NCBI GenBank assembly: GCA_977006965.1
Contig: OZ345382.1
Span: 744,001 to 808,000 of the forward strand
DNA: 64,000 bases
Origin: Phymatolithon calcareum
Taxonomy: Eukaryota > Rhodophyta > Florideophyceae > Hapalidiales
Direction: 5' to 3'
Part shown: in pieces, positions 62,037 through 64,000 of the stretch
Layout of the letters: the number at the start of each line of letters is the position of its first letter
How positions within the stretch are numbered: position 1 is the first letter of the stretch
Notes under the pieces: model-generated
What the model saw: only the letters and a program-made list of their open reading frames with translations
Database searches by the model: none
What the model was told of the DNA's origin: nothing
Program-made: the position numbers and the translations under genes

Positions 62037-62500
62037 TATTGCAACTGTTCGATGTAACTGAATATGCTCTACTACAGGCTGTGAAGCACAGGGCTGGCAT
62101 CCAATATATTGCATTGTCAATATATTGCAGTAGATTTCTATTGGAGTGCTATTGTAAGAGTCTGACCTTATTGCAATACTTATTGCAAAGAGATACTTCA
62201 CTGCGTCCGACCAACCCCAGAGTTAATCTTCGGCGACGTTCCGGACCTCGACGTGCAAGCAGCAGTCAAAATCGCAGCAAATAGATTAAAATGGAAGAAG
62301 CCTAGGCCCTCAAAGTGTTGCTGGCCCCACAAGGGGAATACGCAAAATGAATGAATGACTGCTAAGAGATTGACTGGTATTCGCAAACGCGTATCCTGAA
62401 TGTGAAGCAGATTTTCGATATTGCCATCTTCTATTGCAATTCTTATTGCAAAAAAGTCGCCGTCACTGTTATTGCTATTGCTATTACATTGTCCTCACCA
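62037..62500. repeat. Dense ATTGCAA-type repeats around a LINE tail
   Basis: At least nine ATTGC motifs (CTATTGCAAC, ATATTGCATT, ATATTGCAGT, TTATTGCAATAC, TTATTGCAAAG, CTATTGCAATTC, TTATTGCAAAAA, TATTGCTATTGC). They flank the LINE tail at 62217-62345 on both sides. The same motif clusters next to the reverse-transcriptase scrap at 25 kb. Confidence 0.5.
62217..62345 (+). mobile_element. LINE 3'-end fragment
   Basis: With one frame change the plus strand reads PTNPRV-IFGDVPDLDVQAAVKIA, then NRLKWKKPRPSKCCWPHKG. It matches the tails at 4.9, 22.5 and 29.9 kb. It is the least decayed copy of the extreme tail. Confidence 0.65.
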
Positions 62501-62970
62501 ATCAATAAAAATACTATTACCGCAAGCCATGGTGAAGCATATCCGTTGAATGAATGCTGTTGACTAAGGCCAAAATGCTGCTACTTGGTGGCAATGACGT
62601 TTGGGTTTTGCCTCCGAAATGATTGCATTACTGCGTTGTATTTATATTCCTTTTTTCTTCTCGCGCATCCCACTATAGTCGCCATGTCTGCAGTAACGCT
62701 TTTTGGAGGACTCCAAGCTTGCGGTCAATATTTCATATTTTAGACAAAATGTTTTCATTTTTGTTATTTTTCGTTCGAATCCGAATCCAGGTACAGTAGA
62801 CCAGGAATGCTCATGCCGTTCGTCACCTCGTCAAACGCGTCGCCATGCAATTGTCGCATAGCCACAGAGATATTTCCTGGTCGGTTCCTGCATAAACTTT
62901 CTGATCCTCGATCCTCGATGGACAGAAGCCATGAACATGTCTCCACCCAATATGCGTACAGCAAGCAGAG
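62501..62970. other. Upstream region of the right-edge gene
   Basis: Stops in the downstream gene's frame occur up to ~62930. AT-rich around 62740-62770. Probable promoter and leader region; no other feature. Confidence 0.35.
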
Positions 62971-64000
62971 ATGAACCCTTCTGAGTGCAAGGATGCCAAC
63001 TTTTTGCGTGATGTCCTCTGTCTCCGCGCGACACAAGCCCTATCGACGGGTCTCTCATCCGCGCAACGTGCCGCCTCTGCCTTGCGCCAATCGTCCGTGC
63101 TCTCCAACGCTGAGCGGGAAGCGCAATGTGTCCAAAGTTTGGAAACGTTCAAATCTACCACTTCATTCCGTGCACCTCCCGACAATCCGTCGCGCGCCGA
63201 ACTCAATGCTCGTGCAGATTACTCCCGTCGGAAAAGGCGATATGATGCATCCGTTGCCGTCAACTCCGATCATGTAGCACGCGTGATTAGAATCTTCCGT
63301 CGCGGTGACGCACCGGTCACTGTTCGCGACAAGGAGCGATGTGTATCCATTTGTGCTTGGTCTTGTGCATTCATTATCATGTTTGTGGCTTTGTGCTTTT
63401 TGTTTGCAGACTTTTTCGACTCAAGGGCGAATCCTGCACTTACTGCCCGTCTCGTTGACACACCTGCGCTCGACCTCCCTACCGTCACTTTCTGCCTTGC
63501 TGTTCCTTCACTCCCGGCATTTGAGACGTTTCCGCGCAAGGGATACAATGGTTCTGCTCTCTTTGGCGCCCGCCTATTTTTAAACCGTTTGACCGGCAAG
63601 GAACTGTTCTGGCCGGTCACCCATGTCAACGCTGTTCGTTCAGTTACGCTCGGCCCACCTGAAAAGTGTGTGCCAGAGTTGGAGGCCTTCTCCTTTGCGA
63701 AAATTGAAAAGGCTATGTCCGACCGCAGTCGCAAGGAGAACGAATGCCATTCTTGTTTCCAAGTCGCATCTGAGCCGCGTATCTTAATCCCCAAGGCTAA
63801 TTTCACTAAGAGACCGCGAGGTGTGATACAACTCGAGTTTTCCCTGGCACGTGAGGTTGCTTTCTGTCTTGTTCCACGAACGGCAACCACGGAGTATTTG
63901 CGACGGAACCTTATGGACTCCGTGAAGCAACACAGCAAGCAATTACAGGCACGAGGGGTATTGCGATTGAATGGCACCAACGACTTGGATTTTGCACTGG
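62971..64000 (+). CDS. Single-pass (type II-like) membrane protein, 3' end beyond the right edge
   Basis: The frame is open from 62933 through base 64000; the first ATG is 62971, giving at least 343 residues. The N-terminal ~125 residues are hydrophilic and basic near the membrane (NARADYSRRKRRYDASVAVN, RIFRRGDAPVTVRDKERC). One membrane helix follows (VSICAWSCAFIIMFVALCFL, ~130-150), then a long segment predicted outside by the positive-inside rule: LDLPTVTFCLAVPSLPAFET, YNGSALFGARLFLNR, PPEKCVPELEAFSF, ECHSCFQVASEPRILIPKAN, IQLEFSLAREVAFCLVP. Paired Cys and sequons (NGSA, NFTK) fit an extracellular or lumenal glycoprotein domain. TVTFC followed by Cys-rich sequence after a first helix is reminiscent of DEG/ENaC-type channels, but the second helix would lie beyond the window, so this is only a suggestion. 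Confidence 0.65.
   Translation, partial: MNPSECKDANFLRDVLCLRATQALSTGLSSAQRAASALRQSSVLSNAEREAQCVQSLETFKSTTSFRAPPDNPSRAELNARADYSRRKRRYDASVAVNSDHVARVIRIFRRGDAPVTVRDKERCVSICAWSCAFIIMFVALCFLFADFFDSRANPALTARLVDTPALDLPTVTFCLAVPSLPAFETFPRKGYNGSALFGARLFLNRLTGKELFWPVTHVNAVRSVTLGPPEKCVPELEAFSFAKIEKAMSDRSRKENECHSCFQVASEPRILIPKANFTKRPRGVIQLEFSLAREVAFCLVPRTATTEYLRRNLMDSVKQHSKQLQARGVLRLNGTNDLDFAL

Noticed and set aside
1-64000. tRNA, rRNA and CRISPR signals
   Set aside because: No T-arm-like GGTTCGAnTCC within a cloverleaf, no rRNA-like stretches, and no regularly spaced direct repeats were found by eye; a tRNAscan run would be decisive.

Overview
The window looks like nuclear DNA of a gene-compact eukaryote with few introns, most likely a multicellular (florideophyte) red alga such as Chondrus. 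The organism call is inference. It rests on conserved eukaryotic nuclear genes (MRE11, MRS2-type Mg2+ channel, eIF4B-like factor, rhomboid), plastid-targeted-looking proteins (a ClpS adaptor and a START/COQ10-like protein with transit peptides), mostly single-exon genes, and large gene-poor stretches full of decayed retroelements. The three introns I could place all start GTACG and contain a CTGAC branch-like motif. No rRNA, tRNA or CRISPR array was seen.

Layout. 1-2.6 kb: two paralogous genes for a helix-turn-helix protein (one cut by the left edge). 3.6-5.0 kb: a broken LINE. 5.1-24.4 kb: five dispersed paralogues of a secreted von Willebrand A-like protein in both orientations, separated by non-coding DNA, hairpins and transposon scraps. 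Three of them have lost the metal site and carry an Arg/Trp-rich insertion. 24.8-33.5 kb: a LINE reverse-transcriptase scrap and two copies of a gene for a signal-peptide-bearing multi-pass membrane protein. One copy has a one-base frameshift. The other is interrupted by a 227-bp SINE-like repeat whose borders are exactly GT...AG and whose removal restores the frame. 34.3-39.9 kb: a transposon graveyard (MULE-type zinc-knuckle fragment, second reverse-transcriptase fragment, 83-bp inverted repeats, a SINE with target-site duplication).

40-48.8 kb is the housekeeping block: START/COQ10-like protein, MRE11, ClpS (divergent from MRE11), eIF4B-like repeat protein and a two-exon protein of unknown function. 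50.1-50.9 kb holds a decayed SMC5 head fragment. 54.0-59.3 kb holds MRS2, a small unknown protein and a two-exon rhomboid. 61-64 kb has decayed coding-like sequence, two abutting perfect 36-bp palindromes, a LINE tail and, at the right edge, the start of a type II membrane glycoprotein gene.

The most unusual things are the secreted vWA family with the Arg/Trp-rich insertion, the repeat that could act as a newly inserted intron, and about a dozen unrelated, nearly perfect hairpins or palindromes confined to the gene-poor regions.
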